Below are positions 53,206 through 62,198 of a stretch of DNA of 64,000 bases, one piece after another. Positions within the stretch are counted from its first letter, which is position 1. Each line of letters starts with the position of its first letter. Position numbers and translations under genes: made by a program. The notes under the pieces were generated by a model, which made no database searches, was not told the origin of the DNA, and saw only the letters and a list, made by a program, of their open reading frames with translations. The stretch comes from Pyxidicoccus sp. MSG2 (lineage in GTDB: Bacteria; Myxococcota; Myxococcia; Myxococcales; Myxococcaceae): NCBI RefSeq assembly GCF_026626705.1, contig NZ_JAPNKC010000001.1:6156001-6220000 (forward strand). Direction: 5' to 3'.

Positions 53206-53592
53206 ATGGAAATCTCCGTCCCCGGCGTCGGCTCGGTCCTCGTGGTGGAGGACGACGCGGACCTGCGCGCCGCCGTCGCCGACATCCTGGAGGACGCGGG
53301 CTTCGAGGTGCATGTGGCCGAGAACGGCCAGGACGCCCTGCATGTCTTCGGCGAGCTGGGACACCGGGGGGAGCGCCCCTGCCTCGTGCTGCTCGACTTG
53401 ATGATGCCCGTCATGGACGGCCTCACCTTCATGGAGCACGCGCGCGCGGACCCCGGGCTGAGCCAGGTCCCCATCGTGGTGTTCTCCGCCTCGGTGCGCG
53501 AGCCGCCCGAGGGCGCCCGGGCCATGCTGCGCAAGCCCTTCGAGATTCCCCTCCTGCTGGACACCGTGGCCGGCTTCTGCGCCCAGGGCTGA
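53206..53592 (+). CDS. Stand-alone response-regulator receiver
   Basis: 128 aa. Acidic pair VLVVEDDADLRA, acceptor LVLLDLMMPVMDG, VVFSAS, Lys in MLRKPFEI: complete receiver with no output domain. 80 nt after the RelE-like gene and 83 nt before the kinase at 53676, so a candidate partner for that kinase. Confidence 0.88.
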   Translation: MEISVPGVGSVLVVEDDADLRAAVADILEDAGFEVHVAENGQDALHVFGELGHRGERPCLVLLDLMMPVMDGLTFMEHARADPGLSQVPIVVFSASVREPPEGARAMLRKPFEIPLLLDTVAGFCAQG

Positions 53593-53675
53593 GCGGCCCG
53601 CGCCTTTCGCTGCACGGCACTCCGCGCGGATTGCGGTTGTGGGAGGGCGACCCGGGGACTTAATTCCCCGCCACC

Positions 53676-55655
53676 GTGCCCACCGCCCTGGCCGACTTCC
53701 TCCTCCTGCAGCGGGACGCCATCATGGAGGCGTGGGAGGCGGAGGTGCGCGCCATGCCCGGGGCGCGGGCCCTGTCGCGGCCCGCGCTGCGCGACGGCCT
53801 GCCCCGGTTGCTGGAGGTCGTCGCCACGCTGATGCGCGAGCGGCCCCAGGGCGGGGAGGCCTCGGGGCTGGACTCCATTCCGGACCTGCACGCGCTGGAG
53901 CGGCTGGGAGAGGGCTTCGACCTGAGGCAGGTGGTGACGGAGTACCGCCTGCTGCGCGGCTGCGTGCTGAGGATGTGGATGCGCCGGGCCGAGGTCGCCC
54001 CCACCTCCGAGGCGGAGCGCGTCTTCCACGAGGCCATGGACGAGGCCGTGGCTGCCTCCATCAGCCGCTCGTCCCAGGCGCAGGCCCAGGCCCGCGAGCG
54101 CCAGGCGCGCGCCGAGGCGGAGGCGTCGCTGGCCCGCCTGCGCGAGAGCGAGGCCGGCCTGCGGCGCTGGGAGGAGGTCTTCACCCGGCTGGGCGTGGGC
54201 GTGGTGGTGGTGAGCGCGGAGGACAACATCCTGCGCGACGTGAATCCCGCCTTCGCGCGCATGCACGGGTACTCGCCGGAGGAGCTGAAGGGACGGCCGT
54301 TGGAGGACACCCTCGCGCCCGAGGCGCGCGGCGCGCTGCCCCGGCACGTGGCCGCCGCGCACTCCAAGCTCTCCCATGAGTATGAGTCGCTCCACGTCCG
54401 GAAGGACGGCAGCCGCTTCCCCGCCTACTCCCACGTGACGGCCTTCCGCGATGGGACGGGCCGCGTGGTGCAGCGCGTGGCCACCGTGCTGGACATCACC
54501 CAGCGGCGCGCGGTGGAGGTGGACCGACAGCGGCTGCTGGCGGCGATTGAAGCGGAGCGGGCGCGGCTGGCGTCGGTGCTGGAGCAGATGCCCGCCGGCG
54601 TCTTCATCGCCGAGGCGCCTGGCGGGCGGCTGGTGATGACCAACCGGCAGGTGGAGGCGCTCACCGGCCAGCCCTTCCACCCGCCCTCCCCGGCGGAGGA
54701 CATCACCCGCGGCTACCCCGAGGTGCTGCACCCCGACGGGCGGCCGTACGCTCCCGAGGAGCGGCCGCTGATGCGCAGCGTGCTCCAGGGCGAGGTGGTG
54801 CGTGGCGAGGAGCTGCTCCTCCCGCGCGAGGACGGCCAGCGGTTGACGGTGCTCGTCTCCAGCGCGCCCATCCGGGACAGGGACGGCGCCATCGTCGCCG
54901 CCGTGGCCACCATGGTGGACGTCACCGAGCGGCGCCGCGCGCAGGAGGCGGCCCTGCAGGCCGCCCTCTTCGGCGAGCGGCTCATCGCCATCGTCAGCCA
55001 TGACCTACGCAACCCCCTCAACGCCATCCAGCTCTCCGCCACGCAGCTCCTGCACAGCGAGGCGCTGGCCGAGCGCGAGCGGCGGCTCGTCACCCGGCTG
55101 GCCCGCTCCGCGGACCGGATGCGGCGCATGATTTCGGAGCTGCTGGACTTCACCCGGGGGCGGCTGGGCGGCGGCATCCCGATTCAGCGCGCGGTCGGCG
55201 ACGTGCGCGCGGTGGTGCGCCAGGGCGTGGAGGAGCTGGAGGCGGCGTTTCCGGAGCGGAGCCTGCGCATCCAGGTGGGGCCGGGCCGCTACGAGGGCCA
55301 GTGGGACGCGGACCGGCTCCTGCAGGTGGTGAGCAACCTGGGCGGCAACGCGCTCCAGTACGGCCCGCCCGAGCTCCCCGTCACCTTCCTCCTGGCGGAC
55401 GCGGGCGACGCGGTGGTGCTGGAGGTCCACAACGGGGGCGAGCCCATTGCCCCGGAGATGCTGCCGCGCCTGTTCGACCCGTTCCGGCGCGGCACCTCCG
55501 CCGGCCACGCGGGTGGGACGGGCGCCGGCCTGGGGCTGGGGCTCTACATCGTCGAGCAGGTGGTGAAGGGCCACGGCGGGCGCATCGAGGTGCAGTCCGA
55601 AGCCGAGGCGGGCACCACCTTCCGGGTGACGTTGCCGCGCGCGCAGCCGGGCTGA
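53676..55655 (+). CDS. Histidine kinase (RsbRD-like N terminus, PAS, PAS, HisKA, HATPase)
   Basis: 659 aa from GTG 53676. Residues ~1-130 are a helical N-terminal domain (LLLQRDAIMEAWEAEVRAMP, LRQVVTEYRLLRGCVLRMW) of the RsbRD/sensor N-terminal type. A coiled coil ~130-165 leads to PAS1 (~168-285) and PAS2 (~300-420). HisKA has acceptor His442 (IVSHDLRNPLNAIQL); HATPase has VVSNLGGNALQYGP, EVHNGGEPI and GLGLGLYIV. It is complete, soluble, and of the same subfamily as the degenerate kinase near atpA. Probable partners: the receivers at 53206 and, convergent, at 55671. Confidence 0.9.
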   Translation: MPTALADFLLLQRDAIMEAWEAEVRAMPGARALSRPALRDGLPRLLEVVATLMRERPQGGEASGLDSIPDLHALERLGEGFDLRQVVTEYRLLRGCVLRMWMRRAEVAPTSEAERVFHEAMDEAVAASISRSSQAQAQARERQARAEAEASLARLRESEAGLRRWEEVFTRLGVGVVVVSAEDNILRDVNPAFARMHGYSPEELKGRPLEDTLAPEARGALPRHVAAAHSKLSHEYESLHVRKDGSRFPAYSHVTAFRDGTGRVVQRVATVLDITQRRAVEVDRQRLLAAIEAERARLASVLEQMPAGVFIAEAPGGRLVMTNRQVEALTGQPFHPPSPAEDITRGYPEVLHPDGRPYAPEERPLMRSVLQGEVVRGEELLLPREDGQRLTVLVSSAPIRDRDGAIVAAVATMVDVTERRRAQEAALQAALFGERLIAIVSHDLRNPLNAIQLSATQLLHSEALAERERRLVTRLARSADRMRRMISELLDFTRGRLGGGIPIQRAVGDVRAVVRQGVEELEAAFPERSLRIQVGPGRYEGQWDADRLLQVVSNLGGNALQYGPPELPVTFLLADAGDAVVLEVHNGGEPIAPEMLPRLFDPFRRGTSAGHAGGTGAGLGLGLYIVEQVVKGHGGRIEVQSEAEAGTTFRVTLPRAQPG

Positions 55656-55670
55656 GCGAGCGGCCCTCCT

Positions 55671-56039
55671 TCAGTTCAGGCCCACCACGCGCGTCAGCGT
55701 GTCGCGCAATTCGCCCAGGTCCACCGGCTTGGGCACGGTGGCGCGCACGCCCTCGGGCAGGGGTTGCGAGCTGCCCGCGCCGGACACCACCACCACCGGC
55801 AGGGTGCGCAGCCGCGAGTCCTCGCGCACGTGGCGCATCAGCTCCCAGCCGCTCATCACCGGCATCATCAAGTCGAGCAGCACCGCGTCCGGCATCGGCG
55901 GGCGGCGCAGGCGCTCCCACGCGCAGAGGCCATTGCCCGCCGTCTCCACCTGGAAGCCCTCCAGGGTGAGGAATTCCTCTAGCAGCTCGCGGCTGTCGGC
56001 GTGGTCTTCCACCAGGAGGACGAGACTTGGCGTGGACAT
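55671..56039 (-). CDS. Stand-alone response-regulator receiver
   Basis: 122 aa from ATG 56039. Motifs: VLLVEDHADSRE, acceptor AVLLDLMMPVMSGWE, VVSGAG, Lys in TVPKPVDL. No output domain. Ends 15 nt from the convergent kinase stop. Confidence 0.88.
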   Translation of the reverse strand: MSTPSLVLLVEDHADSRELLEEFLTLEGFQVETAGNGLCAWERLRRPPMPDAVLLDLMMPVMSGWELMRHVREDSRLRTLPVVVVSGAGSSQPLPEGVRATVPKPVDLGELRDTLTRVVGLN

Positions 56040-56148
56040 GGGCCCCAGCGTTGTACCGGGGTCCAATGGCCGCCAGGGCCGCACTGTGAAGGCGTCCGCC
56101 CGTCGACGCCCGGAGTGTCCGGGAGGACACGCTGCGGGTTGGTGGGTG

Positions 56149-57294
56149 TCAGGAGGCGGCTTCGTCTTCCGGGAGGAGCCGGTCTTCCGTGGCCTCCTCG
56201 GGGGACTCGCCGCCCTGCACGCGCAGCGCGGCGTAGCGCAGGCCGGCCAGCTCGGCGAGGGCCTCCGCGCGGCCGAAGGGCTGGCCGGCACGGCGCAGGT
56301 GCTCGCGCAGGGCGCGGGCCAGCTCCGCGACGGTGGTGAAGCGCTCCGCCCGGTCCGGGGCGAGCGCCTTCTGGACGATGGGCAGGAGGGAGGCGGGCAC
56401 CGCGCGTGTGGCGTCGTCCAGGTCCGCCTGGGAGTAGGCGAGGATGCGGCCCTTCAGCTCGGTCGCGGCGGCGAGGCTGACGGCCTCGTGCATGGCGACG
56501 TCCAGCGCCAGCTCGTGGGAGGGGGAGTCCTGGACGCGCACGCGCTCGCGGCGGCGGCGGGCCTCCGTGTCGAAGCGGTCCGCGCCCTCGAAGAGGTGGC
56601 GGCCGGTGAGCAACTGGAGCAGGACGATGCCCAGGGAGAACAGGTCCGCGCGCGCGTCCAGGCCAATCTGGGCCACGTGCTCGGGCGCCGCGTAGGCGAG
56701 GCTGCCCGGCAGGTCCGGCCCGCCGCTGGCCAGACGCCCCGGCAGCCGGGACCAGGCGGCGCCGAAGTCCAGCAGCTTCACCGCGCCGTGCTCGGTGACG
56801 AGGATGTTGTGGGGGCCCACGTCGCGGTGCACCACCTCGAGCGCGCGGCCGTGCTCGTCCGCGAGGCCGTGGGCGTGGTGGAGCGCGTCCGCGACTTCCG
56901 CGGTGATGTAGAGGGCGAAGCCCTCCGAGAAGGGGAGCTGGGCGCGGGTGGAGGACTCCAGCAGCGCGTCCAGGCGGTGGCCGGGCGTGTGCTCGAAGAC
57001 GAGCACCGGCGCGTCGTCGGGGCCCTTGAGGTGGTGCATGGTGACGAGGTTGGGATGGTGGAGCTGCGCGCTGAGGCGCCCCTCCTCGAGCAACCGGCGC
57101 GGGGCCTCGGCCACCGCGTGCAGCGGTCGCTTGACGACGGCATAGCCACCGAAGCCCCAGTCATACAGGCGCCGGGCGAGCACCAGCTCTCCGTGGTGGG
57201 CGCGGCCCAGGGTGCGAACGAACTCGTAGGTCGTGCGGCCGGAGCGCAGCAGCACCAGTGGCGGCGGGGGGACTTCGGACGGCAGGGACGACAT
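56149..57294 (-). CDS. Ser/Thr protein kinase
   Basis: 381 aa, no TM. Hanks-type core ~20-310: Lys in VVKRPL, HRDVGPHNILV, LLDFGAA, AAPEHV, and DARADLFSLGIVLLQLLTG. The glycine loop is poor (LGRAHHGELVLA), but the HRD Asp and DFG are present, so catalysis is plausible. The H-R-D-V-G-P-H-N variant is common in myxobacterial STKs. The C-terminal ~60 residues (ALAELAGLRYAAL, then acidic tail) are not a known domain. Confidence 0.88.
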   Translation of the reverse strand: MSSLPSEVPPPPLVLLRSGRTTYEFVRTLGRAHHGELVLARRLYDWGFGGYAVVKRPLHAVAEAPRRLLEEGRLSAQLHHPNLVTMHHLKGPDDAPVLVFEHTPGHRLDALLESSTRAQLPFSEGFALYITAEVADALHHAHGLADEHGRALEVVHRDVGPHNILVTEHGAVKLLDFGAAWSRLPGRLASGGPDLPGSLAYAAPEHVAQIGLDARADLFSLGIVLLQLLTGRHLFEGADRFDTEARRRRERVRVQDSPSHELALDVAMHEAVSLAAATELKGRILAYSQADLDDATRAVPASLLPIVQKALAPDRAERFTTVAELARALREHLRRAGQPFGRAEALAELAGLRYAALRVQGGESPEEATEDRLLPEDEAAS

Positions 57295-57921
57295 GGCGGC
57301 TCTCCTGATGCCGGCAGACCTCCCACGTCGGCCGGCTCACCTTCCGAGTATGGTCGTCCTGTTCCCGGAAGTCACCCGGTGGGTAGTCACCACCCGGCCC
57401 CGCCGCGTGGGCTCGGCCTTGCCCGCGCACAGGCGGGGATTCGCGAGCCATTCAATGTCAATGCAGACACCCGGCGGGTGAGGCCGGGCGTGAATTCCTT
57501 TCGCTGAACGTGTCGGCGATGGCTGCCTTTCAGCGGAGCGTCCGGGGTGGCTCGGGCACGTGTCCCGGGATGGGGGGCTGCCCACGCGCGGAGGGGACTG
57601 CCGCCCGGGTCCGCACCTCCACCTCCGGAGGCGGGACGGCTCCGGTAACGCCGCCGGCCTCCGGACGGAGCGGGCAGGGCGCTTCTCAGGGAATTCAGGG
57701 GGTGTGGTCCAGGGTGGGATACACGCCCTGTCCCAGGCGCGGGTGACGGGATGGGTGGGGGGCGCGCCCCGGGTTTCCGGAGCGCTCCCGGGGCGGATAC
57801 ACTACCCGCCATATCGGTATATCGCCTGCTGACTTGCTGGGTTATAAGTCGGGAAGCCCGCGACCGGGGGCGGCTTGTTCCTGCTCAGGCCGTGGCTTCG
57901 GTCCGAACTCAGAAGGTTGAC
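57295..57921. other. Long intergenic region
   Basis: About 630 nt between the Ser/Thr-kinase start (minus) and the XRE gene (plus). Short reading frames here lack a ribosome site and look like GC shadows. Mostly GC-rich, with a less GC-rich patch at 57810-57850 (TATCGGTATATCGCC, GGTTATAAG) that could be the promoter of the XRE gene. No structured RNA, repeat or mobile sequence recognised. Confidence 0.5.
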
Positions 57922-58386
57922 GTGGTGAAGACCCACCCTGAAGGTTCCGCTACCCCCCGCAGGCGGCCCCGGCTCCGCAGTGTGACGGACCGCGCGAGGA
58001 AGTCGCGTCAGCAACTGGAGCGGCGCCTGGCGGCGAGTGTTGGCGAGGAGGCCCGGATTGCGCGGCTGCGCGCGGGGCTGACGCAGGCGGACGTCGCGGA
58101 GCGCATCGGCATCGCGGCGGAGGTGTATGGGCGCATGGAGCGCGGGAAGATGATGCCCAGCGTGCCCACCCTGTTCCGGCTGTGCCTGGCCCTGCGGCTG
58201 TCCGCGGATGTGGGGATGGGGCTCGTCACGGCGGCGTCGGTCGGCGCCGCGCTGTGGGAGGACGAGTCCCGGGACAAGGACCACCTGCCGGAGATGCGCC
58301 GGCTGCTGCGGACGCTGCGGCGCATGTCGCGCGGCCAGCTCAAGCTGATGAACCAGGTCGCCGCCGCCATCCTGCCCCAGCGCTGA
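57922..58386 (+). CDS. XRE-family helix-turn-helix regulator
   Basis: 154 aa from GTG 57922 (or 57925), with AGAAGG 5-8 nt before; the frame is open upstream to 57751 but that part has no ribosome site. A basic N-terminal tail (PRRRPRLRS, RARKSRQQLERR) leads to the HTH: IARLRAGLTQADVAERIGI, EVYGRMERGKMMPSVPTLFRL, the Cro/C1 signature, then a short helical C terminus. DNA-binding regulator, target not evident; it may act on the kinase or on the TIGR02265 gene downstream. Confidence 0.85.
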   Translation: MVKTHPEGSATPRRRPRLRSVTDRARKSRQQLERRLAASVGEEARIARLRAGLTQADVAERIGIAAEVYGRMERGKMMPSVPTLFRLCLALRLSADVGMGLVTAASVGAALWEDESRDKDHLPEMRRLLRTLRRMSRGQLKLMNQVAAAILPQR

Positions 58387-58437
58387 GTGCCGCCCCGGCC
58401 GTGTGCCTTCCACGCCGGGGCCAGCCCTGGGAGGTCC

Positions 58438-59091
58438 TCAGCGCCAGGACACCGCGTACTCCGCGTCGAGCACGCCGGTGTCGCGCCCGTGGACCTGGAC
58501 GTCCCGCGCGCCCACCGCCTCCAGCATCCCGGCGAGGACGCCCTCGTGGTACGCGGGCGGCATGAAGTTGCGCTTCATGGTGAAGCAGCCGCTCGTCGGC
58601 CCCGTCCACGTCATGCCGCGCTCGCCGTAGCTCACCGACAGGCGGAAGCCCGTCGGGAGCTGCTCGAGGAGCAGGCGGGGCTCGTCACGGGCGAGCATCC
58701 GCAGCGTCTTCCCCGCGACGGACGCCAGGAAGTCGTGCGCGGCCTGCTGGCCCATGCGGTGGTGGGCCTCGTCGAAGCCCCCGCACGCGTCCGCCAGCAG
58801 GTGCGCCGCCAGGAAGGAGAGCTGCAGGAAGTGCGTGACGGGGTAGGAGTAGAAGTCGAGGTAGCGCTTTTCCGGCAGCAGCTTCCGGCACTCCTCCTCC
58901 AGGGCGGGGCCGCCCAACTGTCGCACCATCTCCAGGACGCCCCGGAAGAACATGCCGCGCGTGGTGTCCTCGGGTGTGGCGAGCGCGCACCGCTGCTTCA
59001 GGGACCGCTCCACCTCCGGCGCCATGGGGCGGACCCGGAGGAGCGGGGTCATGACGTCGGATTCCAGCTTCAACGAGAGGCGCGGTTGCAT
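58438..59091 (-). CDS. TIGR02265/DUF2378-family myxobacterial protein
   Basis: 217 aa from ATG 59091 (MQPRLSLKLES); ATG 59052 is possible. Signature segments of the family: GMFFRGVLEMVRQLGG, LPEKRYLDFYSYPV, FLQLSFLAAHLLAD, FLASVAGKTLRMLA, GFRLSVSYGERGMTWTG. It is a large paralogous family restricted to myxobacteria, with a fold reminiscent of ligand-binding or heme/NO-type helical domains; function unknown. The upstream region holds two palindromes sharing TTTCA/TGAAA arms. Confidence 0.85.
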   Translation of the reverse strand: MQPRLSLKLESDVMTPLLRVRPMAPEVERSLKQRCALATPEDTTRGMFFRGVLEMVRQLGGPALEEECRKLLPEKRYLDFYSYPVTHFLQLSFLAAHLLADACGGFDEAHHRMGQQAAHDFLASVAGKTLRMLARDEPRLLLEQLPTGFRLSVSYGERGMTWTGPTSGCFTMKRNFMPPAYHEGVLAGMLEAVGARDVQVHGRDTGVLDAEYAVSWR

Positions 59092-59281
59092 GGAGGGCAG
59101 GGCGGACGGCTGACGGGGGAGTCCAGGGGGGAATGGACAGACGGGTGCCGCACGCTGTCTGGGCGTGTCTGCACTCGAGGTGGAGTGAGGAGTGGCTCCG
59201 TGTGTGACGAGGCCGGCCTCGAATCGTGTTCCCGCGTACGCTGTTTTTTCGCGATTGAGGTGATTCCCAGGTAACAAATGA

Positions 59282-59291
59282 TTTCATGAAA
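59282..59291. promoter_or_regulatory. Palindrome TTTCATGAAA
   Basis: Perfect 10-bp dyad about 190 bp upstream of the TIGR02265 start, in the AT-richer stretch. Its arms recur in the larger palindrome at 59394. Confidence 0.4.
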
Positions 59292-59393
59292 GGCAAATGA
59301 GGTTTGCGGCGACGAGGCCGCATGTCTTTGCCAGCACGGCGGGCAGGCTTTGGATGTAAGGGATTCCCACGAGAGCAGGCCGTCCCGCTTCCA

Positions 59394-59411
59394 GATTTCA
59401 GATCTGAAATC
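59394..59411. promoter_or_regulatory. 18-bp perfect palindrome GATTTCAGATCTGAAATC
   Basis: Both halves (GATTTCAGA, TCTGAAATC) match with no spacer, and its TTTCA/TGAAA arms are shared with the site at 59282. A chance 18-bp perfect dyad is unlikely in GC-rich DNA. Operator for a dimeric regulator is the likeliest reading. Confidence 0.5.
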
Positions 59412-59476
59412 CAGACAGTGACGGTGCCCGGCGCCTTTCCTCCAGCGGCGGGTGTAAGGAATTGCGGGCCCGCCGC

Positions 59477-60394
59477 TCAGCTTCCGCGCCGCCGCCGCAG
59501 CGCGAGCATCAGCAACAGCAGCCCCGCCACCGCGCCCGGAGCTGGCGCGCCCGTGCAGCCCATGCCCGAGCCCAGGTAGTCCAGCGCGTCGGAGGTCGGG
59601 GCGTCGTCCGGAGGCACCGGGTCCGGTCGTCCCGCGTCGTCGCCCGTGCCGCCATCCCCGTCGCCCGTGCCGCCATCCTCGTTGGCCGTGCCCGCGTCCT
59701 CCGCCGGAGTGCCGCCGTCCTCGCCGCCACCCGGGTTCGCCCCCCCGTCCTCGTCGCCGGATGTGCCCCCGTCGCCGCCACCGGTGCCCGCGTCGCTCGG
59801 CGACGGGCCTCCATCGCCACCGCCCGTGCCCGCATCGCCGCCCGCCGGGCCGCCGTCGTGGTCACCGGTGCCCGCGTCGCTCGGTGACGGGCCGCCATCC
59901 GCATCGCCCGTGCCCGCGTCACCTCCGGACGAGCCCCCATCCGCGCCCGTCCCCGCGTCACCTCCGGGCACGCCGCCGTCATCGCCCGGGCTGCCAGCGT
60001 CCAGCGGCGGAGGAAGCTCCTCCACCGTCCACTCCCAGGTCGCGGGCGTCTCGTCCACCAGGTCCTCACGCCAGTCGTACGCATAGACCTGGATGCTGTG
60101 CGGACCCGGCGCGAGGCCCTCGAGGTGCCAGGTGTCGCCGTCGCAGAGCACGTAGACCGGCCCTTCATCCAGCCTGCACCAGAACTCGGCGTCGGCCACG
60201 TTGGACGCGAAGGTGAAGTCGGCCGTGGTGGACGTCGTGAAGTCGTCCGGGCCGGTGAGGATGTGGGTCCGCACCTCCCCATCTCCGGCGAAGGCGGACG
60301 GCGCGCACAGCAGCGTCAGCCCCAGCAGCACGAGCCAGCCGGCCACGCGCATCACTCCGGCGCGCACCAGGTCGAACGTCGGCGGGGCAATCAT
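59477..60394 (-). CDS. MYXO-CTERM-like surface protein with Asp/Gly repeats
   Basis: 305 aa. Signal peptide to about residue 36 (WLVLLGLTLLCAPSAFAG). Residues ~40-125 are an Ig-like domain (DFTTSTTADFTFASNVADAEF, PGPHSIQVYAYDW). Residues ~130-260 are low-complexity DAGTG/DGG repeats, in the style of Asp-rich calcium-binding linkers. The end (GMGCTGAPAPG, then a hydrophobic stretch and RRRRGS) is a MYXO-CTERM tail. Start overlaps the TGA of the OmpA gene (ATGA), so it is coupled to it. Confidence 0.8.
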   Translation of the reverse strand: MIAPPTFDLVRAGVMRVAGWLVLLGLTLLCAPSAFAGDGEVRTHILTGPDDFTTSTTADFTFASNVADAEFWCRLDEGPVYVLCDGDTWHLEGLAPGPHSIQVYAYDWREDLVDETPATWEWTVEELPPPLDAGSPGDDGGVPGGDAGTGADGGSSGGDAGTGDADGGPSPSDAGTGDHDGGPAGGDAGTGGGDGGPSPSDAGTGGGDGGTSGDEDGGANPGGGEDGGTPAEDAGTANEDGGTGDGDGGTGDDAGRPDPVPPDDAPTSDALDYLGSGMGCTGAPAPGAVAGLLLLMLALRRRRGS

Positions 60395-61950
60395 GGCGTG
60401 GCCTCATGGGCGCTGCCCGGCGTCGCGGTGGCGGGCGGGATGATGTGGAACTCCACGCGGCGGTTGCGCTCGCGTCCGGCGGAGGTGTCGTTGGTGTCCG
60501 CGGGCACGTCCGGGCCCCGGCCCACCGCGCGCAGCCGCTTCGCCTCCACGCCGCGCCGCTCCAACTGCCGGCACACCGACTCCGCGCGCGCCTGCGACAG
60601 GCGCCGGTTGTACGAGGCCGGGCCGATGTTGTCCGTGTGCCCCTCCACCACCACCTGCTCCAATTCCGGGTGCTCGCGCAGCACCTTCGCCACCTGGTCC
60701 ATCAGCGGGTAGGAGCGTGGCAGCACCTCCGCGCGGTCGAAGGCGAAGAAGATGCGCTCGGTAATCTCCAGCGTCTTCTCGGTGAGGTAGACCACCTGCC
60801 GCACCGACTCCGGGCAGCCCTGGTTGGACGGCGGGCCGGGCTCGCGCGGGCAGTTGTCCATGCCATCCGCCACCGTGTCCGCGTCCATGTCCAACACCTC
60901 CACGACGTCCGGCTCGGGCGGCGCCGCGCCGTCCTCCACCTCGGGCTCCACCAGGGCCAGGGTGTCCTCACCGGGCAGCCCGTCGCGCACGTCGCTGTCC
61001 GGCTCGCGCGCCACCGCGGGCAGCGGGACGGAAGGGGCCTCCTGCTTCAAGCGCAGCGGGTCGAAGCCCATGCCCATCAGCACGCGGAAGGCGGGCACGC
61101 CGGGCGCGACCCCCAGGCCGGGGCCTCCCAGGGCAAACACTTCGAAGCGCTCGCTGAAGAGGTAGCGCGCGCCGGCCAGTACCTCGCCGGACCAGAGGGA
61201 ACCGCCGGTGAGCGGCGCGGCGGCGCGCACGCTCAGCTCGCCTCGCAGCGAGCCGTCCACGTTCGTCACCCCCAGCGCGAAGGGCAGCTCCGAGCCCACC
61301 GCGTGCGTGCCCACCTGCACGCGCTCGCGCAGCCGCGTGCCCGCCTCCAGCGACACGCGCATCCGGTCGAACTTCCGGCCCACCGCGAGGCGCGGCGTCA
61401 CGCTCCAGCGCCCGTCCCCCATGAGCGCCTCGCGCCGTCCCAGCGGCAGGCCCGCGTCCACCTCCGCCGCCAGGTCCACCAGCGCGCCGTCCGCCTCGCG
61501 CAACAGGCCCACGCGCGCGCGCACCAGCGGCGTTCCGAGGCCGGAGCGCCGCAGCTCCCCCAGGCCCAGCCCCGCCAGCGACATGCCGCCCTGGCCCAGC
61601 AGCACCGGCACCGCCGCGCCCACCTCCAGCCGAGGGTGCGGTGCGACGGCCACCGCCAGGTGCAGCAGTGCGCGCTCGCGCACGACCTCGCCCACCCGGC
61701 GCCCGTCTCGCACCATGACGAGCGGGTGGTGCTGGTAGTGCGTCACCACCGCCAGCCGCAGCGTGCCCGGCTCCAGCAGCAGGCCATCCGAGCCCAGCAG
61801 CGCGCCACGCGAGGTGGGCGTCACGATGAGGCGCTCGAGGTCGAAGGCGGGCAGCGGCGGAGGCTCGGCGGCCACGGCGACCGTGCCCGAGAGGAGCAAC
61901 AGCACGGCGCACGCCAGCCGGCTCCAGGTCGAAGGGGGTGTGAATCGCAT
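60391..61950 (-). CDS. OmpA-family outer-membrane protein
   Basis: 519 aa from ATG 61950. Signal peptide MRFTPPSTWSRLACAVLLLLSG..VAA. Residues ~40-320 are beta strands of a barrel domain (TLRLAVVTHYQHHPLVMV, HPRLEVGAAVPVLLG, VGRKFDRMRVSLEAGTRLRERV, LFSERFEVFALGGPG). A TSP3-type calcium motif (DMDADTVADGMDNCPREPG) lies near 395. The C-terminal OmpA domain (~420-510) has RIFFAFDRAEVLPRSYPLMDQV, VVEGHTDNIGP and RERNRRVEFHI. It should link the outer membrane to peptidoglycan. It is first in the operon with the MYXO-CTERM gene. Confidence 0.88.
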   Translation of the reverse strand: MRFTPPSTWSRLACAVLLLLSGTVAVAAEPPPLPAFDLERLIVTPTSRGALLGSDGLLLEPGTLRLAVVTHYQHHPLVMVRDGRRVGEVVRERALLHLAVAVAPHPRLEVGAAVPVLLGQGGMSLAGLGLGELRRSGLGTPLVRARVGLLREADGALVDLAAEVDAGLPLGRREALMGDGRWSVTPRLAVGRKFDRMRVSLEAGTRLRERVQVGTHAVGSELPFALGVTNVDGSLRGELSVRAAAPLTGGSLWSGEVLAGARYLFSERFEVFALGGPGLGVAPGVPAFRVLMGMGFDPLRLKQEAPSVPLPAVAREPDSDVRDGLPGEDTLALVEPEVEDGAAPPEPDVVEVLDMDADTVADGMDNCPREPGPPSNQGCPESVRQVVYLTEKTLEITERIFFAFDRAEVLPRSYPLMDQVAKVLREHPELEQVVVEGHTDNIGPASYNRRLSQARAESVCRQLERRGVEAKRLRAVGRGPDVPADTNDTSAGRERNRRVEFHIIPPATATPGSAHEATP

Positions 61951-62198
61951 GGAGGGGGTTCTCCGGGGTGGAGAACAAGGTGGGGAGCGCCCCGGCTCGC
62001 GTCCTCCCGCCCCGGTGGCCGAGCCGCGTGTCCTTCCCCCGACGAGGCCCCCCACACCGTCCACCCGCTGACGGATGCGGGGAACTTCGACGGCATGAGA
62101 GCAGTCAGGCGAGGGCCTTCGCTCGGGGGCGCTTGTCACCCTGGCCCGTCCCTGGCCTCATGGGGCCCAGGGGCCGACTCGAAAACAACGTGAAGCAC

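Larger units (their letters stand above)
59092..59476. other. Intergenic region with AT-richer core
   Basis: About 385 nt upstream of the TIGR02265 gene and downstream of the MYXO-CTERM gene (both minus strand). Much less GC-rich than the rest of the window between ~59240 and 59420. It contains the palindromes at 59282 and 59394 and an A-tract (minus strand GCGAAAAAACAGC near 59245). Likely regulatory. Confidence 0.55.

Noticed and set aside
57387..57812. Minus-strand 141-codon frame in the long intergenic region
   Set aside because: Pro/Arg/Gly-rich, no ribosome site, no recognisable fold; overlaps the leader of the XRE gene.
59640..60010. Short repeated units that resemble a CRISPR array at first sight
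   Set aside because: They are in-frame DAGTG/DGG codon repeats of the MYXO-CTERM protein, with no unique spacers of constant length.
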